In this document: in pieces, positions 34,828 through 43,385 of the stretch | Layout of the letters: each line of letters starts with the position of its first letter | How positions within the stretch are numbered: the stretch's first letter is position 1 | Notes under the pieces: model-generated | The model's database searches: none | What the model was told of the DNA's origin: nothing | What the model saw: the letters and a program-made list of their open reading frames with translations, nothing else | From: JBGCFO01 sp045106955 | GTDB taxonomy: Bacteria > Pseudomonadota > Alphaproteobacteria > Rickettsiales > Rickettsiaceae | NCBI GenBank assembly: GCA_045106955.1 | Contig: JBGCFO010000019.1 | Location: forward strand, 1-64,000 | Direction of reading: 5' to 3' | Length of the DNA stretch: 64,000 nucleotides | Position numbers and translations under genes: made by a program

Positions 34828-35954
34828 ATATCAATGTCCTGAATCTGATAATTACTATAATGAATACGTTTTTTAGTGAAGCTTAAAATAATTCCAGAGG
34901 AAATTGAAGTTGCAAAAATAGAAGATCCTCCATAACTAATGAATGGCAACGTAATTCCTTTAGTTGGTAATAAATTCAAAGTTACACCGATATTTATTAA
35001 CGCTTGAAGCCCAAACTGAGAGGTAATTCCAACTATGGTAAATTGTACAAATTTATCATTTTCGTTTAATACCATAATTAAGGCTTTAATGATTATAAAT
35101 GCAAATACTAATATTATTATTAAGCAAAACATCGTTCCAAACTCTTCTCCTGCTACAGCAAAGATAAAATCGCTATGCAAATCTGGCAGCGATTGCTTAA
35201 TCACTCCTTCTCCAGGTCCTGTGCCATATAATCCGCCGTTTGCAAAGGCATTAATAGATTTGTTAACTTGGTAATTTTGAGTAATATCAGTATCTAGAAA
35301 TTTATTAATTCTATCAGCAACATGAGGTATATATAAATACGTACAAAATATCGATATAATTCCAGCAATAAATGCAATTATCATCCATAACATTGGAAAA
35401 CCCGCGATGAAGATTTGTATTGCAAATACTGCTGTTAACATTATTAAATTGCCAATATCTGGCTGAGTAATTAACAGTACAGCTATGATAAGATATAAGC
35501 TAAAACATGGGATAAAATTTGCTTTATTATTTTGAAAGCCCAAAGATAATATCCAAGCGCTTACAACAAGAAAAAATGGCTTAATAAATTCAGAAGGTTG
35601 CAGAGATATACCAAGGATACTTATCCATCTCTTTGCTCCCTTGGCTTCGTATCCATAAAATTTTACTAATATGAGCAATATTATTCCTGCAAATAAACCC
35701 AGGATTGCCACTCGTCTGATATATTGTTTATTCATTGACGATAATGCAATTATTATTACTGCTGCTATAGATAAATATATAGATTGCCTAAATATAAAAT
35801 AACCAGAAGGCAAACCGAGTTTAAAAGCTATAATTGGGCTAGATGTACTTACTAGCAACATGCTGAAGCCAAATAATATTAAAAATGCTACAATAATTTG
35901 TTGATCGATACTTCTATACCAATTTCTAATATAAAAGTAATTAGCATGATTCAT
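34815..35954 (-). CDS. ftsW: Septal peptidoglycan polymerase FtsW (SEDS family)
   Basis: Glycosyltransferase of the SEDS family that polymerises lipid II at the septum. The 379-residue protein has about ten membrane segments. The family marks are ILGISLQPSEFIKPFFLV, QPDIGNLIMLTAVF, NGGLYGTGPGEGV (the usual GxxGxGxGxG loop) and KGITLPFISYGGSS. It overlaps murG by 13 bases and follows obg by 12. Its partner FtsI and the rest of the divisome are not in this window. Confidence 0.96.
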   Translation of the reverse strand: MNHANYFYIRNWYRSIDQQIIVAFLILFGFSMLLVSTSSPIIAFKLGLPSGYFIFRQSIYLSIAAVIIIALSSMNKQYIRRVAILGLFAGIILLILVKFYGYEAKGAKRWISILGISLQPSEFIKPFFLVVSAWILSLGFQNNKANFIPCFSLYLIIAVLLITQPDIGNLIMLTAVFAIQIFIAGFPMLWMIIAFIAGIISIFCTYLYIPHVADRINKFLDTDITQNYQVNKSINAFANGGLYGTGPGEGVIKQSLPDLHSDFIFAVAGEEFGTMFCLIIILVFAFIIIKALIMVLNENDKFVQFTIVGITSQFGLQALINIGVTLNLLPTKGITLPFISYGGSSIFATSISSGIILSFTKKRIHYSNYQIQDIDICGR

Positions 35955-35966
35955 TGTAATAGGCCT

Positions 35967-36956
35967 TTATAATTTACTTTCATAATTTTTTAATTGATGC
36001 ACAGTAAATTCTAATACATTTTTCAAGTCTTTCTTTGTTTTAGCAGAAATAGTAAAAATACGATTTCCTAAGTTTAACTGATTTATCTTATCTTGCAATG
36101 CATCTTGCTCTAAAAGATCGCATTTATTTAGTAATATTATTACTTCTTTATTCATTAATAGATTGGAATAGGACTTTAATTCATTTTGAATGACGTTATA
36201 ATCTTGTGATATATTAGCGCTAGTAATATCTATTACATGCAGCAATATTTTACATCGCTCTATGTGTTTTAAAAATCTATGACCAAGACCTTGACCTAAG
36301 TGAGCATTTTGTATCAAGCCTGGAATGTCGGCTATAACAAATTCAATATCTTTATACTCTACCACTCCAAGCATTGGCTTTAAAGTTGTAAATGGATAAT
36401 TTGCGATCTTCGGCTTAGCAGAAGTAAGTACAGATAATAATGTAGATTTACCAGCATTTGGCAAACCAACTAGGCCAACATCAGATAAGTATTTTAATTT
36501 TAACCACATCGACATCTCCTCTCCAATTTCGCCTTTGGTATGTTGATAAGGAGTTTGATTCTTAGATGATTTAAATCGGGAATTGCCTAAACCGCCTTTA
36601 CCGCCCTTTATGATAATAAATTCTTCATTATGTTTGATAAAATCGTAGATCATGATATTTCCGTCTTCAGAGAATATTTGAGTACCTATCGGCACTTCTA
36701 GAATTAACGCTTCAGCCGATTTGCCAGTTTTATTTGATCCTTGACCATGAGAGCCATTTTTTGCTTTAAAATGCTGTTTATATCTGAAGTGGATTAATGT
36801 ATTGATATTCACATTAGCTCGAAAAATAATAGCTCCACCGTTTCCACCATCTCCGCCATTGGGCCCACCTTTGGGAATAAACTTTTCACGCCTAAAGCTT
36901 ACGCATCCATCTCCACCATTTCCAGCTTTAATGTATATTTTAGTTTCATCTATCAT
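35967..36956 (-). CDS. obg: GTPase Obg/CgtA
   Basis: Ribosome-assembly GTPase that also senses (p)ppGpp. The glycine-rich Obg fold is at the N-terminus (AGNGGDGCVSFRREKF, then GGPNGGDGGNGG). The G domain begins at about residue 160 with Walker A GLPNAGKSTLL, then FVIADIPGLI, LNKCDL and the SAK motif TISAKT. The 329-residue length shows that the variable C-terminal domain is absent or minimal, as in Rickettsia. It lies inside the envelope block between lpxL and ftsW, so it is probably expressed with growth and division genes. Confidence 0.96.
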   Translation of the reverse strand: MIDETKIYIKAGNGGDGCVSFRREKFIPKGGPNGGDGGNGGAIIFRANVNINTLIHFRYKQHFKAKNGSHGQGSNKTGKSAEALILEVPIGTQIFSEDGNIMIYDFIKHNEEFIIIKGGKGGLGNSRFKSSKNQTPYQHTKGEIGEEMSMWLKLKYLSDVGLVGLPNAGKSTLLSVLTSAKPKIANYPFTTLKPMLGVVEYKDIEFVIADIPGLIQNAHLGQGLGHRFLKHIERCKILLHVIDITSANISQDYNVIQNELKSYSNLLMNKEVIILLNKCDLLEQDALQDKINQLNLGNRIFTISAKTKKDLKNVLEFTVHQLKNYESKL

Positions 36957-36981
36957 TTTTATTATAGTAATTGATTATAGT

Positions 36982-37887
36982 TTATATAGTATGTTTAATA
37001 CCCCAGCGATCATGTAGCCAAAACCATTGTTCTGGATGTTCAATCACCCATGATTCTAAAATTTGATTTATTAGCAATGTTGTATTATAGCAATCTTCAT
37101 TAAAGTTTCCTGTAGAATTGATTTTTATTTCTGGGTGAATAATAATTTTAAAATTACTGCCATTTATTCTTATCATTTGCATTGGTATTAAAGCATAGTT
37201 AAATTTGAGAGCAATTTTAGCAGGAGCGTCTGTTGTCATAGCATCTTTTGCTAAAAATGGCACTTTGATCGATTCATTCATTTTTTGATCAACTAACATT
37301 ATTAAACAATCTTTATTTTTAATTGTTTGTAATAATTTTTTATCGATTTTACAGTCCTTAGGGACAAGATTAAAGTTATCTTTTTGCCTTAGTTTTTTCA
37401 CTATAGAATCTATATATGGATTATTTGATTTTCTATAGATTGTAGAAAATTTTACCCCAAATTCGCGATAGATGTTTGATATCATATCCCAATTAGCAAA
37501 ATGCCCTCCAAATAAGATAAAAGGCCTATTTGATTCCTTTACCTTATTGACATTATGTATTCCATCAATTTGAATTCTATTTTTTATTTCGTTATAAGAT
37601 AATGTATTAAGATATGGAAATTCTCCAACAAATCTACCAAAATTATCCCACATACCATCAACAATTTTAGGTATATTGAGTGATGATTTTGTAGAATTGA
37701 GATTAGATAAATTTTGTAAATTCTTAACAACTAGCTTATTAATTGGTAATCTTGGGCCTATAGCTTTAAATATTGTACTCATAATTTTCGATGAACGATC
37801 AATGCCAAACCATCTCAATATCCACATTAAAATAATTAATAAGATATATTCAATAAGGTATCTAATCTTCTTTAGTAATTGCTTCAT
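36982..37887 (-). CDS. lpxL: Lipid A late acyltransferase (LpxL/HtrB family)
   Basis: Adds a secondary acyl chain to the lipid A precursor at the inner membrane. One N-terminal membrane anchor (about residues 10-24) is followed by the HX4D catalytic motif in GGHFANWDMI. STIYRKSNNPYID, LVDQKMNESIKVPFLAK and WFWLHDRWGI near the C-terminus follow. Length 301 is normal. It overlaps the 3' end of lpxK by 26 bases. LpxL and LpxM cannot be separated from sequence alone. Confidence 0.92.
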   Translation of the reverse strand: MKQLLKKIRYLIEYILLIILMWILRWFGIDRSSKIMSTIFKAIGPRLPINKLVVKNLQNLSNLNSTKSSLNIPKIVDGMWDNFGRFVGEFPYLNTLSYNEIKNRIQIDGIHNVNKVKESNRPFILFGGHFANWDMISNIYREFGVKFSTIYRKSNNPYIDSIVKKLRQKDNFNLVPKDCKIDKKLLQTIKNKDCLIMLVDQKMNESIKVPFLAKDAMTTDAPAKIALKFNYALIPMQMIRINGSNFKIIIHPEIKINSTGNFNEDCYNTTLLINQILESWVIEHPEQWFWLHDRWGIKHTI

Positions 37888-38875
37888 ATATTAAATTTAT
37901 AAAATCTTTATAATTTTTGCAGGTTAATATTACATCAAAGCTAATTAAATCTGGTATATTTTGATATAATTTCACATAGTCTTTAGATGTAGTCAATAGT
38001 CTAGCGTTATGTTGATTAGCAATTGTAATTAAATTTCGACAATCTCTTTTAGTATAATTATGATGATCTGGAAAGAATTCATGGTACAATATCTTAACCC
38101 CATGATTTTTCAATGTCACTAAAAACCTTTCTGGATTGCCAATTCCGCAAAATACAACATATTCTTGGGATAAATCTAATTTGATGTTTGGAGTGATATT
38201 TGCTTGTAATATCGGTATATTGAGATTTGTTAAATAACGCTTATATTTTGGATTATTTTCAATTATATCTTCATGTTTTTCTAATTGCAAAGATGATGTG
38301 ATTAAAAATATAGCGTTGGATTTTTTTAATGCATTAGTAGCTGGTTCACGCATTGGGCCAGATGGCACAAGATATCCATTACCGAACCATCTTGATTCAT
38401 CTATTGTAGTTATTGTGAAATCTTTATGGAAACTAGGATTTTGCATCCCATCGTCAACAATAATAATGCGTGGATTTAGAGATTCAATGATTGAATGTGC
38501 GTATTTGATCTTACTTGCTGCTATTACCGTGCCATATTGCAATAACATACATGATTCATCACCTACTTGATCACTAGTATGCTCTTTAGTAACTAGAACT
38601 GCCCCTTTTAAATTAGAATTATATGCTTTTGTCATTATTGCAAATGAAATATTGAGAGATTTAAGCGCTTTTGCAAGTAGTATTACTAATTGTGTTTTTC
38701 CGCTACCTCCAACTGTGATATTACCTATGCAAATAACATAAGCTGGTAAGCGCTGAGTTTTTACACAATATTTCCTTAACCAAAAACAAAGAAAATATAT
38801 TAGAGTAAATGGCAGCAAAATTAATGCTAATATACTTTTCCTTCTATCCCAAAATTGCGGGTAAACTAATTTCAT
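37862..38875 (-). CDS. lpxK: Tetraacyldisaccharide 4'-kinase
   Basis: Phosphorylates the lipid A precursor at the 4' position to give lipid IVA. A membrane anchor at the N-terminus (about residues 14-32) is followed by the P-loop ICIGNITVGGSGKTQLVI, then VGDESCMLL, IIIVDDGMQNPSF and CGIGNPERF, the LpxK pattern. It has 337 residues. It sits between ftsQ (13-base gap) and lpxL. Together with lpxL and lptE it is strong evidence that this bacterium makes LPS, which excludes Anaplasmataceae-type envelopes. Confidence 0.96.
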   Translation of the reverse strand: MKLVYPQFWDRRKSILALILLPFTLIYFLCFWLRKYCVKTQRLPAYVICIGNITVGGSGKTQLVILLAKALKSLNISFAIMTKAYNSNLKGAVLVTKEHTSDQVGDESCMLLQYGTVIAASKIKYAHSIIESLNPRIIIVDDGMQNPSFHKDFTITTIDESRWFGNGYLVPSGPMREPATNALKKSNAIFLITSSLQLEKHEDIIENNPKYKRYLTNLNIPILQANITPNIKLDLSQEYVVFCGIGNPERFLVTLKNHGVKILYHEFFPDHHNYTKRDCRNLITIANQHNARLLTTSKDYVKLYQNIPDLISFDVILTCKNYKDFINLIYEAITKED

Positions 38876-38888
38876 GATGTTTTTGGCA

Positions 38889-39668
38889 TTAAGATTTTGT
38901 AATGTAGAATTTATTTGAATCTCGCAAATCTATCATCTTAAATTGACAGTTATCAAGATCGATTTTACTAACATATTCCAATGCTTCCAAGAAGTCTTTT
39001 TCAGGCATTTTAACGATAATAGAGCCAAGATATAAATCCCACCTACGTTCTCCATAGCGCACAGCTGATTTAAAGTTCTTTTGTAGCATTGGATAATTGT
39101 TAATTTGCATAAGCATTGTATTGGCATAAATATTTGCTCCTTTACCAACAATATGAGGAAGGTTAGAAAATTTACCTAAATTACTAGTTATTTTATACCC
39201 TTCATTATCAATTAAATATAATTTTTTATTAATTTGCCATATTGCTATTGGCTCTCTCTCCGTGATATTGATATACAATATATGAGGTAGTTTACGTTGT
39301 ATTTCTACTTTTTTAACCCAAGGATCTGTTAGTATGTGATATTTTAATTCATTTATATCAATAGCAAAAATAGAGATTTTATCTTTATTTTTAAAATTAG
39401 TAAGCATATGATTTACAGAAGCATTATCATAACCAGTAATAATCATATCTTTCAAATCAAACCCTAATCTTGCAGTTACTTCATCAAATTTATTCCTGAT
39501 ATTGAGCTTTGTTGTAGCAAATGCTTTAGTAAAGCAAAATGCGCATATTAGCCCAATAATTGTGATTTGCAGAACTAATTTGATTCTAAAATAAAGCAAT
39601 GCAATCTTTCTTTTAAAAGATATTGTAATTGCTTTTTGTTTAATATTAATTTTAGAATTTTTACTCAT
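38889..39668 (-). CDS. ftsQ: Cell division protein FtsQ
   Basis: Bitopic divisome protein linking early and late division proteins. A basic cytoplasmic N-terminus precedes one membrane segment (about residues 30-48, LVLQITIIGLICAFCFTKAF). Next is the POTRA domain (MIITGYDNASVNHMLTNF) and the beta domain with PWVKKVEIQRKLPHILYINI, EREPIAIWQINKKLYLID and a C-terminal FYITKS. Its start overlaps the ddl stop by four bases. In most bacteria ftsA follows ftsQ; here lpxK follows instead. Confidence 0.9.
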   Translation of the reverse strand: MSKNSKINIKQKAITISFKRKIALLYFRIKLVLQITIIGLICAFCFTKAFATTKLNIRNKFDEVTARLGFDLKDMIITGYDNASVNHMLTNFKNKDKISIFAIDINELKYHILTDPWVKKVEIQRKLPHILYINITEREPIAIWQINKKLYLIDNEGYKITSNLGKFSNLPHIVGKGANIYANTMLMQINNYPMLQKNFKSAVRYGERRWDLYLGSIIVKMPEKDFLEALEYVSKIDLDNCQFKMIDLRDSNKFYITKS

Positions 39669-40618
39669 GATTCAAACGCGGCATCTTTAATTAGTTGTTC
39701 TATCATACCATCGAAACCAATAGGATTATCATTTGCTATTTCTAGGGTTGTTGAGTTTTTGGTTAGGCCAGGATGAGTATTAATTTCAAGTATATAGGGC
39801 TTATTGGTTCTTTTGCATATTATAAATTCAGCTCGAATTATCCCGCTGCATCCAAAGACGCGATAGATCTTTTCAGATATGCTAGTTAGTTCATCATGAA
39901 TTTTAGATTCGATATTAGGTACGATGTGATTCGAAAATCCATCTTTATATTTTGCATCATAATCATAGAATTTAGCATTTAATGGAACAACTTCAAGCAT
40001 TCCAAGTACTTTGCCATTGAGTACTGCCACTTGAATTTCAGATCCAGAAATATACTCTTCAACAAGAGCTTTATCTCCATACTGGAATTTATAGTTTTTA
40101 ATATCAAATTTATCCTCAGGAAAAACAATCTCAACTCCTATGCTTGAGCCTTGATTTAATGGTTTTAATACATAAGGACGATTCATTGGATCAAGAATAG
40201 GCTGATCTTGTTTAGTAATTATAATACAATTTGGTGTGTTGATGTCGCATGCTTTGAACATCATTTTTGCCTTTTCTTTATTCAATGCTATAGATGATGC
40301 TACGATTCCACTATGAGTGTATGGGATTTGTATTATATTTAATAATCCAGCAAGACATCCATCTTCTCCATAAGTTCCGTGTAAACAATTAAATACTACA
40401 TCTGGCTTAATCTCCTTTAAAACATTAGCAATATCGCGTCCCATGTCAATTAATGTAACTTGATAACCTAATTTGATTAGTGTATTTAATACATTTTGAG
40501 ATGACATGAATGACACCTCTCTCTCTTTAGAAAGACCGCCTGCAATTAGGGCGATATGAGATTTGCCAATAGTTGCGTGTTTTGTTATTTTTGAATACTG
40601 ATTTGATATGTCATTCAT
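39665..40618 (-). CDS. ddl: D-alanine--D-alanine ligase
   Basis: Joins two D-Ala residues for the peptidoglycan stem peptide. It is an ATP-grasp enzyme. IALIAGGLSKEREVSFMS and NCLHGTYGEDGCLAGLLN mark the N-terminal domain, followed by YVLKPLNQGSSIGV, LVEEYISGSEIQVAVLNG and the metal-binding C-terminus YILEINTHPGLTKNS. Length 317 is normal. It overlaps murB by eight bases and ftsQ by four, so the order murC-murB-ddl-ftsQ of the classical division cluster is kept. Confidence 0.97.
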   Translation of the reverse strand: MNDISNQYSKITKHATIGKSHIALIAGGLSKEREVSFMSSQNVLNTLIKLGYQVTLIDMGRDIANVLKEIKPDVVFNCLHGTYGEDGCLAGLLNIIQIPYTHSGIVASSIALNKEKAKMMFKACDINTPNCIIITKQDQPILDPMNRPYVLKPLNQGSSIGVEIVFPEDKFDIKNYKFQYGDKALVEEYISGSEIQVAVLNGKVLGMLEVVPLNAKFYDYDAKYKDGFSNHIVPNIESKIHDELTSISEKIYRVFGCSGIIRAEFIICKRTNKPYILEINTHPGLTKNSTTLEIANDNPIGFDGMIEQLIKDAAFES

Positions 40619-41513
40619 TACTATGTTTACCTATTATTTTTATTTCCCATTTTAACTCTATAGATGTTTTTTTAACTACCATTTTTTTTACATAATTACC
40701 CAATTTCTCTAGATCGCTGGCTCTTGCACTCCCATGATTAATCATGAAATTACAGTGTAATTCTGATATAGATGCGTCGCCGAGTTTATATCCTCTCATA
40801 TTTACTTCGTCAATTAATTTCCAAGCTTTTAATTCAGGCGATGGGTTTTTAAATGTACTTCCACCCGTTTTAGAGCAAGTAGGTTGAGAATTTTTTCTAT
40901 GCTTAAGGTAATTTTGCATTAAATTATTGATTTGCGCTTTATCTCCTTTAATGCATTTGAAATATGCTTTTGTAAATATAAGATTATCTGGTAAGTTATT
41001 TGATCTATATTTAAAACCTATTTCATCTACATTAAATTTATACAAGTTACCTTTTAAATCTAACGCTTCAATAGCAAGAATTATATCTTTATATGTGCAA
41101 TTATAAGCTCCAGCATTCATCGCGATTCCACCACCTACTGTACCAGGGATGCCAATTAAAAACTCAAATCCAGAAATATCATGTTGAGCGCAAAATTTTG
41201 CAAGATTAATATTCAAGCATCCAGCAGATACAGCTAAAATGTTATTATCATTATATGTCGTTAGATCAATATCAGTAAAGTTTTTGCCAAGTTTAATTAC
41301 GATACCGTCGCAACCTCCATCTCGTATTATAAGATTTGACCCAGCTCCAATTACATGTAGCGGAATATCACCTTGAGTTTGTTTTAAGAAATTAACTAAA
41401 TCTTGTGTATCATTTGGTTTGAATAGCGTTCCAGGCCCTCCTACTTTAAACCATGTAAGGTTGCTAAGATTGTAGTTTATTTTGTATATTCCATCGATTT
41501 TCGGCAATATCAT
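40611..41513 (-). CDS. murB: UDP-N-acetylenolpyruvoylglucosamine reductase
   Basis: FAD/NADPH enzyme that makes UDP-N-acetylmuramic acid. The FAD-binding domain has LTWFKVGGPGTLF, HVIGAGSNLIIRDGG and IGIPGTVGGGIAMNAGAY. The catalytic Ser lies in KTGGSTFKNP, then AWKLIDE and HCNFMINHGSA. The length of 300 residues and the sequence pattern fit the alphaproteobacterial type II-like enzyme. It overlaps murC and ddl by a few bases at either end. Confidence 0.97.
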   Translation of the reverse strand: MILPKIDGIYKINYNLSNLTWFKVGGPGTLFKPNDTQDLVNFLKQTQGDIPLHVIGAGSNLIIRDGGCDGIVIKLGKNFTDIDLTTYNDNNILAVSAGCLNINLAKFCAQHDISGFEFLIGIPGTVGGGIAMNAGAYNCTYKDIILAIEALDLKGNLYKFNVDEIGFKYRSNNLPDNLIFTKAYFKCIKGDKAQINNLMQNYLKHRKNSQPTCSKTGGSTFKNPSPELKAWKLIDEVNMRGYKLGDASISELHCNFMINHGSARASDLEKLGNYVKKMVVKKTSIELKWEIKIIGKHSNE

Positions 41514-42952
41514 TTTGATACAAAATCTTTCATTTTATTTGGCAATTCATTTGCCCAATTAGAAACATTGCCAGCTCCCATCATAATCAACATATCGCCA
41601 CAAGAACATTCTTGTGATAGAATATCTGGTATCATATCTGGGTTAGCTAAGAATTTAACATTAATATTAGTCTTATCTTTTATTGCATCTATCAAAGCTT
41701 GACTAGAAACTCCATAAATTGGTTTCTCGCCAGCTGTATATATATCGCTGATATATAGTTGATTTACACCCTTGAAACATTGTACAAAATCATCAAAAAG
41801 TGATTCTAACCTTGAAAACCTATGTGGTTGAAATATTGCAATTAATTTATTACTTTGTTTTTTTGATAGTGTTAAAAGTGCTGTTGCTATTGTAGCTTTA
41901 ATTTCAACTGGATGGTGAGCATAGTCATCTATAACAATCGTTCCACGATGCTCTCCAACTTTGGTAAATCTTCTTTTGATGCCATCAAAATTATTAAATC
42001 CGGATTTAATGCTGTTCATATCAAAATGAAGTTCTATCGCTATAGCAATAGCAGCTAATGAATTTAGAACGTTATGTATTCCCTGCATAGGAATTGTAAT
42101 ATCTTTTATTACTTTAAATCCATCATTAGTTGGAAAATGAATTTCTACATCAAATGTGGATGAAATTAAGTCGTGCCTAATATTTACAGCCTTGATATTT
42201 GCATCAGAAGATTTTATTCCATATGTAATGATTTTACGTTCTGTATTGTTATGAATTATTTCTGATACTACTGGATTATCTATACACGCTATTGCAAAAC
42301 CATAAAATGGTAGATTACTAATAAATTGTTTAAATGATTTTTTTAAATTATCAAAGTTTCTATAGAAATCCAAATGCTCAGGATCAATATTAGTGATAAC
42401 AGCAATTGTTGCAGGGATTTTTACAAATGTAGCATCTGATTCATCAGCTTCTGCTATTAAATAATCTCCATTACCTAAATACGCATTGGTCTTTTTATGG
42501 TTTATAATACCTCCGTTAATAACGGTTGGCATAAGACCTTCAGATTCAAATAAACATGCTATAAGTGATGTTGTAGTGGTTTTACCATGGGAGCCAGACA
42601 CAGCTATCGAACATTTGAATCTCATTAATTCAGCAAGCATTTCTGATCGCGTAATTACTGGAATTTGATAGAGTAGGGCGCCTTGAACTTCTTGATTGTC
42701 TGGTTGAATTGCAGTTGATATAACAACATATGATACATTTTGTATGTTATCCTTACTATGATTGCTGAATATTTTAATTCCTAAATTAGATAATCTTTGA
42801 GTATTTGCATTCATTGAAATATCAGATCCTTGGATATGATAACCAAGATTATACATTATCTCAGCTATTCCGCTCATTCCAATACCACCTATGCCAACAA
42901 AGTGAATAATACCTAAACTGCCATGAAATTTCTTTCTCTCTAGTAAGATCAC
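41510..42952 (-). CDS. murC: UDP-N-acetylmuramate--L-alanine ligase
   Basis: Adds the first amino acid to the peptidoglycan precursor. It has IHFVGIGGIGMSGIAEIM, the ATP site VSGSHGKTTTTSLIA, EADESDATF and VIDDYAHHPVEIKAT. The reading frame extends to ATG 43000, overlapping acpS, but the GTG at 42952 yields VILLERKKFHGSLG before the first motif, the expected rickettsial N-terminus. I take GTG as start, giving 480 residues. It is the first of the mur genes in the block and overlaps murB by four bases. Confidence 0.95.
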   Translation of the reverse strand: MILLERKKFHGSLGIIHFVGIGGIGMSGIAEIMYNLGYHIQGSDISMNANTQRLSNLGIKIFSNHSKDNIQNVSYVVISTAIQPDNQEVQGALLYQIPVITRSEMLAELMRFKCSIAVSGSHGKTTTTSLIACLFESEGLMPTVINGGIINHKKTNAYLGNGDYLIAEADESDATFVKIPATIAVITNIDPEHLDFYRNFDNLKKSFKQFISNLPFYGFAIACIDNPVVSEIIHNNTERKIITYGIKSSDANIKAVNIRHDLISSTFDVEIHFPTNDGFKVIKDITIPMQGIHNVLNSLAAIAIAIELHFDMNSIKSGFNNFDGIKRRFTKVGEHRGTIVIDDYAHHPVEIKATIATALLTLSKKQSNKLIAIFQPHRFSRLESLFDDFVQCFKGVNQLYISDIYTAGEKPIYGVSSQALIDAIKDKTNINVKFLANPDMIPDILSQECSCGDMLIMMGAGNVSNWANELPNKMKDFVSK

Positions 42953-42989
42953 GTAATTTTTTAATTTTATATATTTTACAACAAGAATA

Positions 42990-43385
42990 CTATACAACAA
43001 CTATGGCAAAAGCAATAGATGATGGATAGTCATCGGAGATGGATAAATGTATATCAAAATGATCAATAGATTTTAATTCATATATTGCTTTACAAGCTTT
43101 TTTTGAAATTTTTGCATATGGCTGACCTAATGCATTATTTAATATTGTAATATCATGAAATGCAATTTTACCAATTCCAATTCCTAAAGCTTTAGATATG
43201 GCTTCTTTTGCTGCAAAGCGTTTGGCTAAAAATTTTGCACAATGTTGATCTGACATTTTACTTGAGTATACAGACAATTCTTCTTTGTTAAGAATTTTAT
43301 ATTTGAATTGAATCCCAATATTTTTTGATAATATTTTTTCTATGCGATTTATTTGAATTAAATCAGTTCCTATTCCCAGAATCAT
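42990..43385 (-). CDS. acpS: Holo-[acyl-carrier-protein] synthase
   Basis: Attaches phosphopantetheine from CoA to acyl carrier protein, switching on fatty-acid and lipid A synthesis. The two signatures are intact: GIGTDLIQINRIEKIL (metal-binding Asp8) and KRFAAKEAISKALG (Glu at about 60). The length of 131 residues is standard. It overlaps the spoT 3' end by 23 bases. Linkage of acpS with spoT is known in several bacteria, where SpoT binds acyl carrier protein to sense fatty-acid starvation. Confidence 0.95.
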   Translation of the reverse strand: MILGIGTDLIQINRIEKILSKNIGIQFKYKILNKEELSVYSSKMSDQHCAKFLAKRFAAKEAISKALGIGIGKIAFHDITILNNALGQPYAKISKKACKAIYELKSIDHFDIHLSISDDYPSSIAFAIVVV